Below, in pieces: positions 27,666-37,177 of a DNA stretch of 64,000 bases. Each line of letters starts with the position of its first letter. Within the stretch, counting starts at the first letter, position 1. Under the pieces are notes generated by a model that saw only the letters and a list, made by a program, of their open reading frames with translations, made no database searches and was not told the origin of the DNA. The position numbers were made by a program, and so were the translations under genes. Origin of the DNA: an uncultured Clostridia bacterium. Lineage in GTDB: Bacteria > Bacillota > Clostridia > Peptostreptococcales > Anaerovoracaceae. Where the stretch lies: NCBI GenBank assembly GCA_945928865.1, contig CAMENZ010000002.1:124001-188000 (forward strand), given 5' to 3'.

Positions 27666-28895
27666 ATGGATAGAGTTATTTTACATTGTGATATGAACAG
27701 TTTTTTCGCATCGGTCGAACTCTTAGACCATCCGGAATTACAAGATAAACCTGCTGCTGTCTGCGGGAATCAAGACAAGCGTCACGGTATTATATTGGCA
27801 AAAAATGAAATTGCTAAAAAATACGGTGTCATTACCGGAGAAACCACTTGGGCTGCCTTAAAAAAATGCCCTCACTTAGAGTTCTTAAAACCTCACATGA
27901 GCAAGTACAAAGAATTTTCTAAAAAGATAAATGAAATTTATTTTCGATTTACAGATATGGTAGAGCCCTTCAGTATAGATGAATCTTGGCTAGATGTAAC
28001 CGCCTCTCAAAAGCTCTTTGGCTCGGGTAAAGAAATCGCCGATACAATTAGAAAAACAGTGAAAGAGGAACTGGGGCTAACCCTGTCGGCAGGAGTTTCC
28101 TATAACAAAATCTTTGCTAAAATGGGTTCTGATTACAAAAAACCTGATGCAACCACTGAAATTACCAGAGAAAACTACAAAACTATTCTGTGGCCTATGA
28201 GTGCCGGAGAACTGTTTTTCGTGGGAAAAGCTACTGCTGAAAAGCTTGCTTCCATAGGCGTTAGTACCATAGGAGAAATCGCTCAAACCTCGCCTAAGGT
28301 TTTAGAAAAACTTTTAGGCAAACAAGGGCTAATTATATGGCAATACGCCAACGGCTATGATGAAAGTCCTGTATCTCTTTTTACCAATCAAGAGCCTGTT
28401 AAATCCATAGGAAACGGTATTACCTTTTCTAGAGATTTAATAAATGCAGAAGATATTTTAACAGCAGTTAAAACCCTTTCAGATACAGTTGCAGTAAGAC
28501 TTAGAAAAAGCCATAATAAAGCCTTTGGAATAAAAGTGGATATAAAAGACAACTTTTTTAAAACCATTTCCCGCCAAAAACAGTTAGATATACCTACTAA
28601 CTTGGCAGAAGAAATTTCAGATGTAACTATGGAGTTGATTTTATCTAATTGGAAAATCGGTGTTCCCATTAGATTGCTCACAATCACCGGTATAAATCTA
28701 ATAGACGAAAAAGAAAATGTGCAGCTCAGTATGTTTACCGAAGAAAATGAAAATCATCAAGCCGAAGAAAACCTTGAGCGAACTATGGATTTAATCCGTT
28801 CAAAATTCGGCAGCGAAGCCGTAGGCTTTGCTACTACCTTAGATAACGATATAGGCGCTTATGTAAGAATTGATGATGTGCCTAGAAAGAAATAA
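27666..28895 (+). CDS. dinB: DNA polymerase IV (Y family)
   Basis: A 409-residue translesion polymerase. CDMNSFFASVEL carries the first metal aspartate, FSIDESWLDVT the second acidic pair, and GVSYNKIFAKMGSDYKKP the fingers/palm lysine region. A sliding-clamp motif QLSMF lies near residue 355 in the little-finger tail. Start at 27666 is the natural family start (MDRVILHCDMN) despite the absent ribosome site; see the leaderless-transcript finding. Single gene, followed by a bidirectional terminator. Confidence 0.95.
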   Translation: MDRVILHCDMNSFFASVELLDHPELQDKPAAVCGNQDKRHGIILAKNEIAKKYGVITGETTWAALKKCPHLEFLKPHMSKYKEFSKKINEIYFRFTDMVEPFSIDESWLDVTASQKLFGSGKEIADTIRKTVKEELGLTLSAGVSYNKIFAKMGSDYKKPDATTEITRENYKTILWPMSAGELFFVGKATAEKLASIGVSTIGEIAQTSPKVLEKLLGKQGLIIWQYANGYDESPVSLFTNQEPVKSIGNGITFSRDLINAEDILTAVKTLSDTVAVRLRKSHNKAFGIKVDIKDNFFKTISRQKQLDIPTNLAEEISDVTMELILSNWKIGVPIRLLTITGINLIDEKENVQLSMFTEENENHQAEENLERTMDLIRSKFGSEAVGFATTLDNDIGAYVRIDDVPRKK

Positions 28896-28901
28896 TTAGA
28901 T

Positions 28902-28936
28902 AAAAAGGCTCCGACCATAGGTCAAAGCCTTTTTTT
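28902..28936. terminator. Bidirectional terminator between dinB and ywlG-like gene
   Basis: AAAAAGGCT and AGCCTTTTT arms with an inner GACC-ATA-GGTC stem, T-tracts on both sides; it separates two convergent genes. Confidence 0.85.
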
Positions 28937-28943
28937 ATATTCT

Positions 28944-29543
28944 CTATCTCTTTATATCTCCACCACTTAAAACATCATCATAAACTGCTCTAGCTCCGCC
29001 TATAAACTTAGGTCTAGTCCTAGCAGCTACCACATGGGCTTTTCCTATAGAATTTTGCTTAATTCTTACAGGAACCGCTACCTTTTTTAACTGCATCCCT
29101 ATTAAAGTATCCCCTATGTCTAAACCGGCATCCGCCTTAAGCTCTTCCACTGCAACGGCAGATTTTGCCCTATTATAAACAGTTACTGCAAAAGACCCTC
29201 CGGCATGAGGCTGAGGTACTACATTTACAATCTCTGCCCCATAAGGCAATGCTTCTCTTTCAACTATAACAGCTCTATTTAAGTGTTCACAACATTGTGC
29301 AGCCAAATAAATACCTAAAGGTTCCAAAACTTCCATTATACCTTCATAAACAGCACCTGCAGCATCTATATCTGAGCCTTTTCCTATACGAAGACCCATC
29401 ACCTCAGAAGAAGAACAGCCCACTACAACTATATCTCCTTTCTGAACTTTAGAAACTTCTACCAACTCTTCCATAGCATTTTTTGCTTCCATTTTAATCT
29501 GTTCATAGCTTATGCCTGTACTTGTTTCTGTAATAACTTCCAT
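28944..29543 (-). CDS. TIGR01440/UPF0340 (YwlG-like) protein
   Basis: A 199-residue cytoplasmic protein of the YwlG family. Recognisable stretches are GDIVVVGCSSSEVMGLRIGKGS, cut here to its sense, AAQCCEHLNRAVIVEREAL, VVPQPHAGGSFAV and a C-terminal GGARAVYDDV. It is conserved in Firmicutes with no established function; in other genomes it sits near glyA or ribose-5-phosphate isomerase genes. Here it follows ahcY by 33 bp on the same strand. Confidence 0.85.
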   Translation of the reverse strand: MEVITETSTGISYEQIKMEAKNAMEELVEVSKVQKGDIVVVGCSSSEVMGLRIGKGSDIDAAGAVYEGIMEVLEPLGIYLAAQCCEHLNRAVIVEREALPYGAEIVNVVPQPHAGGSFAVTVYNRAKSAVAVEELKADAGLDIGDTLIGMQLKKVAVPVRIKQNSIGKAHVVAARTRPKFIGGARAVYDDVLSGGDIKR

Positions 29544-29576
29544 TTTATACCTCCTATAACACTCGACCTTAATATA

Positions 29577-30839
29577 TTAAAGTTGCCAGCTGGAAAGATA
29601 ATTTTCCTGTGCTTCTGTAAGTTTATCTATCTCTATTCCCCAAGCTTTAAGTTTTCTAAAAGCAATCATATTATCTATGTCTTCCGGAATATTTATTAAA
29701 TGATTTCCTAACTCCTCATGGTGGTTAGCAATATACAAAGCCCCTAAAGCCTGTACCGCAAAGCTCATATCCATAACCTCTGCCGGATGACCATCAGCAG
29801 CAGCAATGTTGACTAATCTGCCTTCCGCTATTACATTTACCCACTTGCCATTTTCAAGCTTATAGCCCATAATATTTTTTCTTGCTTCTTTCTTTTCTAT
29901 GGCAGCCTTTTCCAGTCCGTCCATATCCACTTCACAGTTAAAATGTCCCGCATTAGAAAGAATAGCTCCATCTTTCATAGTAAGCATATGTTCTGTAGTA
30001 ATAGTCCATGCACAACCTGTAGCCGATACAAATATATCACCAAGTGGTGCTGCATCTTCCATTTTCATAACTTCATATCCATCCATCTTAGCCTCGATAG
30101 CCTTAACAGGATCGATTTCTGTAACTATAACCTTTGCACCTAAAGAATTTGCCCTCATAGCTATACCCTTAGAACACCAGCCATAGCCTACAACCACTAC
30201 AGTCTTTGAAGCTATAATTAAATTGGTATTTCTCATAATAGAATCCCAAGTTGACTGCCCTGTGCCATATCTGTTATCAAACAGATGCTTCATCTTAGCA
30301 TCATTTACTGCCATCATAGGAAACTTAAGAATACCTTCCCTGTCTAAAGCTTTCAATCTAAGAATTCCTGTCGTAGTTTCTTCACAACCACCCCAAACAT
30401 TTTCCGCTAAATCAGGTCGTCTCTCATGAATCATTGAAACCAAATCAGCTCCGTCATCAATTATAATATTAGGCTTACCTTCTAAACACATTTCAATGTG
30501 CTTATCATACTCTTCTGCAGTGGCTCCATGATATGCATATACCCTTAGTCCAAAATCTGCAAGTGCCGCAGCTACATCATCCTGAGTACTTAAAACATTA
30601 GAACCTGTAACATACATATCAGCTCCGCCTGCAGCAAGTACCTGACACAAATATGCTGTTTTAGCTTCTAAATGGACAGAAAGAGAAATTTTAACATCCT
30701 TAAAAGGTTTGGTTCTGGTAAATTCTTCTTCTAATCCACTTAATAAAGGCATATGCTCCTTTACCCACTTAATCTTTTGATGACCTAAAGGTGCTAAACT
30801 TATATCTCTTACATCATAATCCTTGATATTTTTTCCCAT
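29577..30839 (-). CDS. ahcY: Adenosylhomocysteinase
   Basis: A 420-residue S-adenosylhomocysteine hydrolase, producing adenosine and homocysteine. NAD-binding loop VVVGYGWCSKGIAMRANSLG, ATGCAWTITTEHMLTMKDGA and SNAGHFNCEVDM are family hallmarks. The C-terminus lacks the long KPxxYRY tail of eukaryotic and many bacterial enzymes, as in the shorter archaeal/Clostridial-type form. Many Firmicutes use Pfs/LuxS instead; neither is in this window. It follows glmS by 11 bp and may be on the same long transcript. Confidence 0.93.
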   Translation of the reverse strand: MGKNIKDYDVRDISLAPLGHQKIKWVKEHMPLLSGLEEEFTRTKPFKDVKISLSVHLEAKTAYLCQVLAAGGADMYVTGSNVLSTQDDVAAALADFGLRVYAYHGATAEEYDKHIEMCLEGKPNIIIDDGADLVSMIHERRPDLAENVWGGCEETTTGILRLKALDREGILKFPMMAVNDAKMKHLFDNRYGTGQSTWDSIMRNTNLIIASKTVVVVGYGWCSKGIAMRANSLGAKVIVTEIDPVKAIEAKMDGYEVMKMEDAAPLGDIFVSATGCAWTITTEHMLTMKDGAILSNAGHFNCEVDMDGLEKAAIEKKEARKNIMGYKLENGKWVNVIAEGRLVNIAAADGHPAEVMDMSFAVQALGALYIANHHEELGNHLINIPEDIDNMIAFRKLKAWGIEIDKLTEAQENYLSSWQL

Positions 30840-30850
30840 ATTTTCAACTC

Positions 30851-32686
30851 CTATTCCACAGTTACGGATTTTGCTAAATTTTTTGGTTTATCTATATTAC
30901 AACCTCTTTCTTTAGCTACATAATAACTAAAGAGTTGTAAAGGTACTACTGACAATAAGGGTGTTAATCCATCACTACAATTAGGTATATAAATTACATG
31001 GTTAGCCTGAGCTTCTATTGCCTCATTTCCCTCTTTAGCTACAGCTACCACATACGCCCCTCTTGCCTTGATTTCCTGCACATTTGAAAGCATTTTTTCA
31101 TATAAAAAGTCTTGAGTTGCTAAAGCTAATACTAAAGTTCCCGGTTCCATTAAAGCAATTGTTCCGTGTTTAAGTTCTCCTGCCGCAATAGCAAAAGAAT
31201 TTATATATGAAATTTCTTTTAATTTCAAAGAGCCTTCATAAGATATAGCTGAATCCAAGCCTCTGCCTATGAAGAAAACTTGATCTCTATTGTAAAGTTT
31301 CTTAGCTAATTCCTCTATTTCTTTAGAATTATTTAAATAATCCTCTAATTTTGCCGGAATTTCTAAAAGTTCTTCCATAAAGGAATTGAAATATTCCTCT
31401 GTAAGCCTACCTAATGTCAATCCCATATGTAAAGCCAGTAAATACATACAAGTTAGCTGAGTGGTATATGCTTTAGTAGATGCAACAGCTATCTCCGGTC
31501 CTGCCCAAGTATAAAACACATCATCAGATTCCCTTGCTACAGAGCTTCCTACCACATTTACCACGCTCAAAATCCTAGCCCCCTTCCTCTTCGCTTCTCT
31601 TAAAGCTTCTAAGGTGTCTAAGGTTTCTCCCGATTGACTTATAGCGATAAACAAAGTACTATCATCTACTATAGGATCTCTATATCTAAATTCCGAAGCT
31701 ACATCCACCTCTACAGGTATCTTTGCAAACTTTTCTATTAAATATTTCCCTACCAAACCGGCATGATAAGCCGTACCACAGGCAACTATATAAATCTTTC
31801 GGATTTTGTTTAAATCACTATAATCTAAAGCGATTCCATCCATCTTTAGTTTACCTGATTCGTCCAATCTTCTAGTTATAGCCTCTCTTATGCTTTTAGG
31901 CTGTTCATAAATTTCCTTAAGCATAAAATGTTCATATCCCTCTTTCTCAGCAGCATCTGCATCCCATGTAATGTTAAATTCTTCTCTTTCAATAGGTCTT
32001 CTATTTTCATCGAAGATTTCAACCTTGTCCGGTCTAACTATGACCATTTCATTATTTTCTATTAAATAAAGTTTCTTAACATACTTTAGCAATGCAGGTA
32101 TATCTGAAGCAACATAATTGCTACCTTTTCCTAAGCCTACTACCAATGGAGCATCTTTTCTAACAGCGACTATTTTATCCGGATCCTTTGCGGAAATAGC
32201 TACTATAGCATAGGCTCCTCTCATATCTAATGTAGCCTTATATACTGCATCTTCTAAAGTATCGCTATCCTTCATATAAAGCCCTATCAAATGAGCTATA
32301 ACTTCTGTATCTGTTTCTGACTTGAATTTAATATTGAGCTTCTCCGTCAAAACATTTTTAAGTTCTATATAATTTTCTATAATGCCGTTATGTACTATGG
32401 CAATAGTCTCATCTTCATCAGTATGAGGATGTGCATTTATGTCTGATGGAGCCCCATGAGTCGCCCATCTGGTATGTCCTATACCGGTATGACTTTTTAA
32501 AGGGTCCTTACCTATTAAATTCTTTAAATTCTCTATGCCGCCTACATGTTTTTTTATATTAATTTTACCTTCCTGCACTACTGCAATTCCGGCAGAGTCA
32601 TAACCTCTATATTCTAATTTTGTAAGTCCATCTAAAATAACTTCCTTTGCGTTATTTCTACCTACATAACCTACTATTCCACACAT
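30851..32686 (-). CDS. glmS: Glutamine--fructose-6-phosphate aminotransferase
   Basis: A 611-residue enzyme making glucosamine-6-phosphate, the entry to peptidoglycan precursors. The glutaminase half starts MCGIVGYVG with catalytic Cys2 and contains HTRWATHGAPS; the isomerase half has two SIS domains (ISQSGETLDTLEALREA, GRGLDSAISYEGSLKLKE) and ends DKPKNLAKSVTVE. It lies 9 bp downstream of glmM, leaving no room for a glmS ribozyme. Confidence 0.97.
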   Translation of the reverse strand: MCGIVGYVGRNNAKEVILDGLTKLEYRGYDSAGIAVVQEGKINIKKHVGGIENLKNLIGKDPLKSHTGIGHTRWATHGAPSDINAHPHTDEDETIAIVHNGIIENYIELKNVLTEKLNIKFKSETDTEVIAHLIGLYMKDSDTLEDAVYKATLDMRGAYAIVAISAKDPDKIVAVRKDAPLVVGLGKGSNYVASDIPALLKYVKKLYLIENNEMVIVRPDKVEIFDENRRPIEREEFNITWDADAAEKEGYEHFMLKEIYEQPKSIREAITRRLDESGKLKMDGIALDYSDLNKIRKIYIVACGTAYHAGLVGKYLIEKFAKIPVEVDVASEFRYRDPIVDDSTLFIAISQSGETLDTLEALREAKRKGARILSVVNVVGSSVARESDDVFYTWAGPEIAVASTKAYTTQLTCMYLLALHMGLTLGRLTEEYFNSFMEELLEIPAKLEDYLNNSKEIEELAKKLYNRDQVFFIGRGLDSAISYEGSLKLKEISYINSFAIAAGELKHGTIALMEPGTLVLALATQDFLYEKMLSNVQEIKARGAYVVAVAKEGNEAIEAQANHVIYIPNCSDGLTPLLSVVPLQLFSYYVAKERGCNIDKPKNLAKSVTVE

Positions 32687-32695
32687 CTTTTGCTC

Positions 32696-34060
32696 CTATC
32701 TTTTTTCCTCTACAGGAAATTTTTCTTCTAATAATTTTGCTAAATTATTAGCCAGTTCTGTGATTTTATCTAAATCACTGCCCTCCAACATAACCCTAAC
32801 TAAAGGTTCTGTTCCTGATGGTCTAATTAAAAGTCTTCCATCTCCCAATAGGGCTTTTTCAACCTCATCTATAGCTAAAGCGATTTCCGGATTTTGCATA
32901 TATGTTTTTTTATAATCACTATTTATCCTTGCATTGATTAAAACCTGAGGATAAATTTTTATTTCATCACTTAATTTAGATAATGTTTTATTTGATTCCA
33001 AAACAGCTTCCACTAATTGTAGAGATGATAAAACACCATCTCCTGTAGTAGTATGATTTAGGAAAATAATATGGCCGGACTGTTCTCCACCTATTATACA
33101 ACCGGTTTCCAACATTCTTTCTAAAACATATCTGTCTCCCACTCCCGTTACATCTACAGAAACTCCATTGCCATTCATATACTTATGAAAACCTATATTA
33201 GACATAACTGTAGCTGTAACTAAATCATCTTTGAGTAAGCCTCTATCTTTTAAATGCTTAGCACATATAGCTATGGTCTTATCTCCATCTACTACTCTGC
33301 CTAACTCATCTATCGCTATAAGTCTATCAGCATCCCCATCAAAAGCCAAACCTAAGAAGGCTCCCTCTTCTAAAACCTTTTCCTGTAATGCCTCTGTATG
33401 AGTAGAACCACATTCATGATTGATATTCACTCCATTAGGAAGATTTCCCATTAAAACAATATCCGCTCCTAAAGCTTCATAGACTTTTTCTGCCACCTTA
33501 TAAGCTGCTCCATTGGCACAGTCTAATACTATTTTCTTGCCTTTAAGGGAAATAGCAGTGGTTGTAAGCAGATGTTTTGCATAAAGTTCCAATGCACTTT
33601 CCTCAGCATCTAAGCACTTACCAATTTCATCGCCGATAATATGAGCATTAACATCCACCCCTGAAATAATAATATCTTCTATTTTTTCTTCTAACAGATC
33701 ATCTAATTTAAATCCTTCTCCGTTAAAAAACTTTATTCCATTATATTCAAAAGTATTATGAGATGCACTTATAACTATACCTGCATCAGCATGGTAGAAT
33801 TTTGTAAGATAAGCCACCGCAGGAGTTGGTATAACCCCCAGCTTAATTACATTGCCACCTACTGCCAAAATACCTGCAGCTATGGCATTTTCTAATAAAT
33901 CTCCGGAAACTCTTGTGTCTTTGCCTATAATAATCGTAGGTCTTTCCTGATTTTTTTTCAGGACAAAAGTACCTGCCTTACCTAAATTAAATGCTAACTC
34001 AGGAGTAAGTTCTCTGTTGGCAACGCCTCTAACGCCATCTGTGCCAAAAAGTCTACCCAT
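32696..34060 (-). CDS. glmM: Phosphoglucosamine mutase
   Basis: A 454-residue mutase converting glucosamine-6-phosphate to glucosamine-1-phosphate. The phosphoserine loop GIVISASHNTFEYNG has active Ser100; DGDADRLIAID binds Mg2+; GGEQSGHII and RPSGTEPLVRVM bind substrate. It follows cdaR by 3 bp in the conserved cdaA-cdaR-glmM-glmS order. In other Firmicutes GlmM binds and restrains CdaA; the gene order is consistent with that here. Confidence 0.97.
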   Translation of the reverse strand: MGRLFGTDGVRGVANRELTPELAFNLGKAGTFVLKKNQERPTIIIGKDTRVSGDLLENAIAAGILAVGGNVIKLGVIPTPAVAYLTKFYHADAGIVISASHNTFEYNGIKFFNGEGFKLDDLLEEKIEDIIISGVDVNAHIIGDEIGKCLDAEESALELYAKHLLTTTAISLKGKKIVLDCANGAAYKVAEKVYEALGADIVLMGNLPNGVNINHECGSTHTEALQEKVLEEGAFLGLAFDGDADRLIAIDELGRVVDGDKTIAICAKHLKDRGLLKDDLVTATVMSNIGFHKYMNGNGVSVDVTGVGDRYVLERMLETGCIIGGEQSGHIIFLNHTTTGDGVLSSLQLVEAVLESNKTLSKLSDEIKIYPQVLINARINSDYKKTYMQNPEIALAIDEVEKALLGDGRLLIRPSGTEPLVRVMLEGSDLDKITELANNLAKLLEEKFPVEEKR

Positions 34061-34063
34061 ATC

Positions 34064-35077
34064 TTAGCCCTCCCTATTTTCTTCTTCATCATCAGACTTA
34101 TCAGGTTCATCTTCTTCATCGATAATACCGTTATTATCTCCGTTACTTTTATTAGAAACCTTGTCGACACTTACATCTGCCACAAAATCGCCCTTGTTTA
34201 CAAGTAATTTAATACCTTGTGGTAAATTAGCATTCAAAGGAATTTTAGCGTCTTCATAAACTTCAGACAAATCCAACTTCTTGGTTTTAATACTTTGAAT
34301 CTGCTCTATAATATTTTCCGGTCCGGCTATCTTAACTGTATTAGGAACTATAAAAGTTCTTTCATATCCATCTGTAGTCAATCCTTCTACAGGTATTATA
34401 AGAGGTACTTCCTTAGTCTTATTCAACATAACCTTTATTTCCGTTTTACCATCTTTAAAGGATACATTTTGTACCTGATTACCATCTTTATCTACAGGTA
34501 TTAGCTTCGCTTCTAAGAGATTTTCACCTTGCTTAAGGTCTTCTCCTTCTGCAATGGCTTGAACTTCCTTAACTGAATCGACTAAGCTAGCTGCTCCCAT
34601 AACATTGACAGCACTTAAACCTAATTCTTTTATTTCAATGTATTCTCCATTCTTAGGCTTATAATTTACAACAGCCTTAACCTTTCTCATGGATTCTTTA
34701 TATTCGTCCATTATTACTGTAACTTGACGATCACTCAGTTGGTCTATCTTTACATCCTCAGGTACGCCATTTATAGTAATCGGTAAACGGTTTTCACCCT
34801 TAACAGCATTTTCCAAATCAACTATAACCTTAAAATCTTTAGCCTTCACCTTAGAAGTAATACTTCTCTCTCCGGAAATAACTATGTTGACCGTATCAAC
34901 ATCTTTCTCCATCACCACTAAACCTTTATTCTCTAAAGTTATTTCATTTAAGAAAGTAATAGGAACATTTCTCAAAGTTTCAGTTGAAACAATTTTGGTC
35001 TCTTCTAAAACAAATGCCCAAAGAGCCACTGCCAACACAAAAGCAATTAGCAAATTAACTTTATTACTTTTTAACAT
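34064..35077 (-). CDS. cdaR: CdaA regulator CdaR (YbbR domains)
   Basis: A 337-residue protein with one N-terminal membrane anchor (LLIAFVLAVALWAFVL), three to four extracytoplasmic YbbR repeats (such as NVPITFLN, VPEDVKIDQLSDRQVTVI and PQGIKLLVNKGDFVADVSV) and a very acidic C-terminal tail rich in Asp/Glu. CdaR modulates the diadenylate cyclase CdaA, whose gene it overlaps by 14 bp. Confidence 0.92.
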   Translation of the reverse strand: MLKSNKVNLLIAFVLAVALWAFVLEETKIVSTETLRNVPITFLNEITLENKGLVVMEKDVDTVNIVISGERSITSKVKAKDFKVIVDLENAVKGENRLPITINGVPEDVKIDQLSDRQVTVIMDEYKESMRKVKAVVNYKPKNGEYIEIKELGLSAVNVMGAASLVDSVKEVQAIAEGEDLKQGENLLEAKLIPVDKDGNQVQNVSFKDGKTEIKVMLNKTKEVPLIIPVEGLTTDGYERTFIVPNTVKIAGPENIIEQIQSIKTKKLDLSEVYEDAKIPLNANLPQGIKLLVNKGDFVADVSVDKVSNKSNGDNNGIIDEEDEPDKSDDEEENREG

Positions 35078-35903
35078 TTGCTACCCCCTTAATTACTCTT
35101 ACCGCCTTATCTCCTAAAGTTTCATCTTTTTCTTCAAAATACAAACTGAGCAACAGTTTTTCTACCGCCTTACGATCTAAAAATCTATTTAATTTACCAT
35201 TCTGTGCTACAGAAATAACCCCTGTTTCTTCAGAAACTATAATAACTAAAGCATCTGAATTTTCGGACATTCCTATACCGGCTCTATGCCTTGTGCCTAA
35301 ATCCTTAGACAAATTTTTATTTTGAGTCAAAGGTAAAACACAACCTGCCGCATAAAGCCTATCACCTCTCACTATCATAGCCCCATCATGTAAAGGTGAA
35401 CCTTCATAAAACACATTACCTATCATCTGAGAAGACGGTATGGCATCTATAATCGTTCCGGTCTCTATAATATCATTTAATGCCGTTTCATTTTCGATTA
35501 CCATTAAAGCTCCTGTCTTAGATTTAGACATAAGCTCAATAGCCTCCACCATCTGCGAAACCATTCGCTTAGCATCTTCCTTATCAATTCCCCCAAACAC
35601 TTTAGTGATCTTACTCCTACCTAAGTTTTCTAAAAGTCTTCTCAACTCCGGCTGGAAGAGTACAACTATAGCTATAAGCCCTACTGTCATAGCTCCTTCC
35701 AAAATCCAATGTAAAGTATAAAGTTTCAAACTTTCCGAAGCTAAGGTTGCAATAACTAAAAGAAGCAGACCCTTTGCTAATTGCTCTGCCCTAGTTTCCC
35801 TTATAAATCCTAACAGTTTATAAATAATAAATGCTACTATCAAAATATCCAAAACATCAGTAATACTAAAGATGGATATTAGGTTTTTAAAAATACTATC
35901 CAT
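35064..35903 (-). CDS. cdaA: Membrane diadenylate cyclase CdaA
   Basis: A 279-residue enzyme making cyclic di-AMP from two ATP. Three membrane helices occupy about residues 12-85, followed by the DAC domain with DGA (173-175) and RHR (205-207), both required for catalysis. It heads the cdaA-cdaR-glmM-glmS cluster that links c-di-AMP signalling to cell-wall precursor synthesis. The upstream 150 bp are AT-rich with a TATAAT-like -10 box; beyond that lies repeat copy B. Confidence 0.96.
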   Translation of the reverse strand: MDSIFKNLISIFSITDVLDILIVAFIIYKLLGFIRETRAEQLAKGLLLLVIATLASESLKLYTLHWILEGAMTVGLIAIVVLFQPELRRLLENLGRSKITKVFGGIDKEDAKRMVSQMVEAIELMSKSKTGALMVIENETALNDIIETGTIIDAIPSSQMIGNVFYEGSPLHDGAMIVRGDRLYAAGCVLPLTQNKNLSKDLGTRHRAGIGMSENSDALVIIVSEETGVISVAQNGKLNRFLDRKAVEKLLLSLYFEEKDETLGDKAVRVIKGVANVKK

Positions 35904-36061
35904 AGCCTATTTCCCCTTAAAATTATTCTATTATATTCTACCCTAAAACTGTGTTATTTTCAAGTAAATTCAGCGAAAAGCCTTCCCAAAAAACCCTTAT
36001 AAAAACCTTGCAAATTTTAGATAAATTTTGAAACTTTTTTGGCACCTAAATTATCACGGGT

Positions 36062-36378
36062 GTGTGTGTTTTAGATTTTGTAAAAAATTGCACTATATTA
36101 TGTGGTCTAGAAATATTGTGAATTGTGGGCATTAAAGATTTTGCGAAAAATCCCACTATTTGAGTTGTGGGCAACCAATAAAATCTTATATATGCCACTA
36201 TTTCAAGACTTATATAAACTAATCCTGTAGTGTGAAATACGCAAAATCTGCCGGATGACACCATTTTCATACTACAAATAAGCCTGTGCAATTACAACCC
36301 TTCTAAAAGTAAGGGGAAATCACCTATCCTACAGGTTCTACCATACATTTTGACAGTGGATGCAATGAAAATTCCTTA
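36062..36378 (+). repeat. Modular palindromic intergenic repeat, copy B
   Basis: Four modules match those of copy A at the same spacing: those ending in CACTAT near 36091, 36153 and 36196, and the last starting GTAGTG near 36225 and containing CAAAATCTGC. The first two have AGATTTTG cores and the last two the reverse, so the block is roughly symmetric. The right part (36303-36378) contains AAAGTAAGGGGAAA and GACAGTGGATG and aligns with copy C (56949-57020, inverted). It fills most of the gap between cdaA and hpf; short frames inside it are not credible genes. Confidence 0.85.
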
Positions 36379-36432
36379 TGTTTTGGGTATTTTTAACTTC
36401 CACGGCTTTTAACTCCATGCTTAGACACGTCA

Positions 36433-36473
36433 CAAAAAAGCAAGCGGCGTAGTAAAACTACTACGCCACTTGC
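36433..36473 (-). terminator. hpf terminator
   Basis: A 14-bp stem with one mismatch (GCAAGCGGCGTAGT / ACTACGCCACTTGC as read on the plus strand) followed on the minus strand by TTTTTT, 33 bp behind the hpf stop. Confidence 0.92.
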
Positions 36474-36505
36474 CTCACAATAAAGTGAAATCTATATTTA
36501 AGGGA

Positions 36506-37030
36506 CTATTGCTCTGTTTCCAGAACACCGTAGTCCTTATCGTTTCTCTTATATACTACATTTACAGTGTTTGTATCCACATCTAAGTATACGAAGAAAT
36601 CATGCTGTAAAAGTTCCATCTGTAAAAGAGCTTCTTCCACACTCATAGGAATTAGTTGCAACTTTTTAGTTTTTACTAATTTACTCATTTCTTGCGGTTC
36701 AACCTCAGGAATCATTTCAAATCTTACAGATTCCTTAGATTTATTCCTCTTCATTAACTTACCCTTGTATTTAGTAAGTTGGGATAAAAGCTTATCAGCA
36801 ACTACATCTATACAATCGAATACATCCTGTTCCACATCCTCCGCCCTAAAAATAGTACCCTTAGTTAAGATGGTAGTTTCCATCTTTACCTTAGCTTTTT
36901 CAGGGTGAATAACAACCTTAGCCTCAATGTCATCAGCAAAATATTTACCTAACTTAGCAAATTTCTTATCGATAGCCTCTTGAATCTTTTCACTGATAGT
37001 GATGTTCTTACCTGTTACAATAATCTTCAT
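36506..37030 (-). CDS. hpf: Ribosome hibernation promoting factor, long form
   Basis: A 174-residue long HPF. The N-terminal S30AE domain (MKIIVTGKNITISEKIQEAI ...) binds the 30S decoding region, and the C-terminal dimerisation domain (EALLQMELLQHDFFVYLDVD and NVVYKRNDKDYGVLE) joins two ribosomes into 100S dimers. The frame stays open 62 codons upstream, but AGGAGG stands at the right distance before the ATG at 37030. A separately transcribed structured RNA lies directly upstream. Confidence 0.95.
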   Translation of the reverse strand: MKIIVTGKNITISEKIQEAIDKKFAKLGKYFADDIEAKVVIHPEKAKVKMETTILTKGTIFRAEDVEQDVFDCIDVVADKLLSQLTKYKGKLMKRNKSKESVRFEMIPEVEPQEMSKLVKTKKLQLIPMSVEEALLQMELLQHDFFVYLDVDTNTVNVVYKRNDKDYGVLETEQ

Positions 37031-37177
37031 ATTGATGACCTCCTTTTTAGCACCAAACATATTTAACATTCTAGAAATACCTTCAGTACCTTCATTTAAC
37101 TTATTATACCACAACATTTTATGCTTTGCTAGATATTTATTCATATTTATGAAAAAAATTAAACGATTTTTTTCAAA

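Noticed and set aside
29899..30186. Plus-strand 95-codon frame inside ahcY
   Set aside because: Antisense shadow of a well-supported gene; no start signals.
32687..32700. glmS ribozyme
   Set aside because: Only 9 bp separate glmM from glmS, too little for the ribozyme.
36046..36291. 81-codon minus-strand frame inside repeat copy B
   Set aside because: It crosses the palindromic modules, has no ribosome site and no recognisable protein features.
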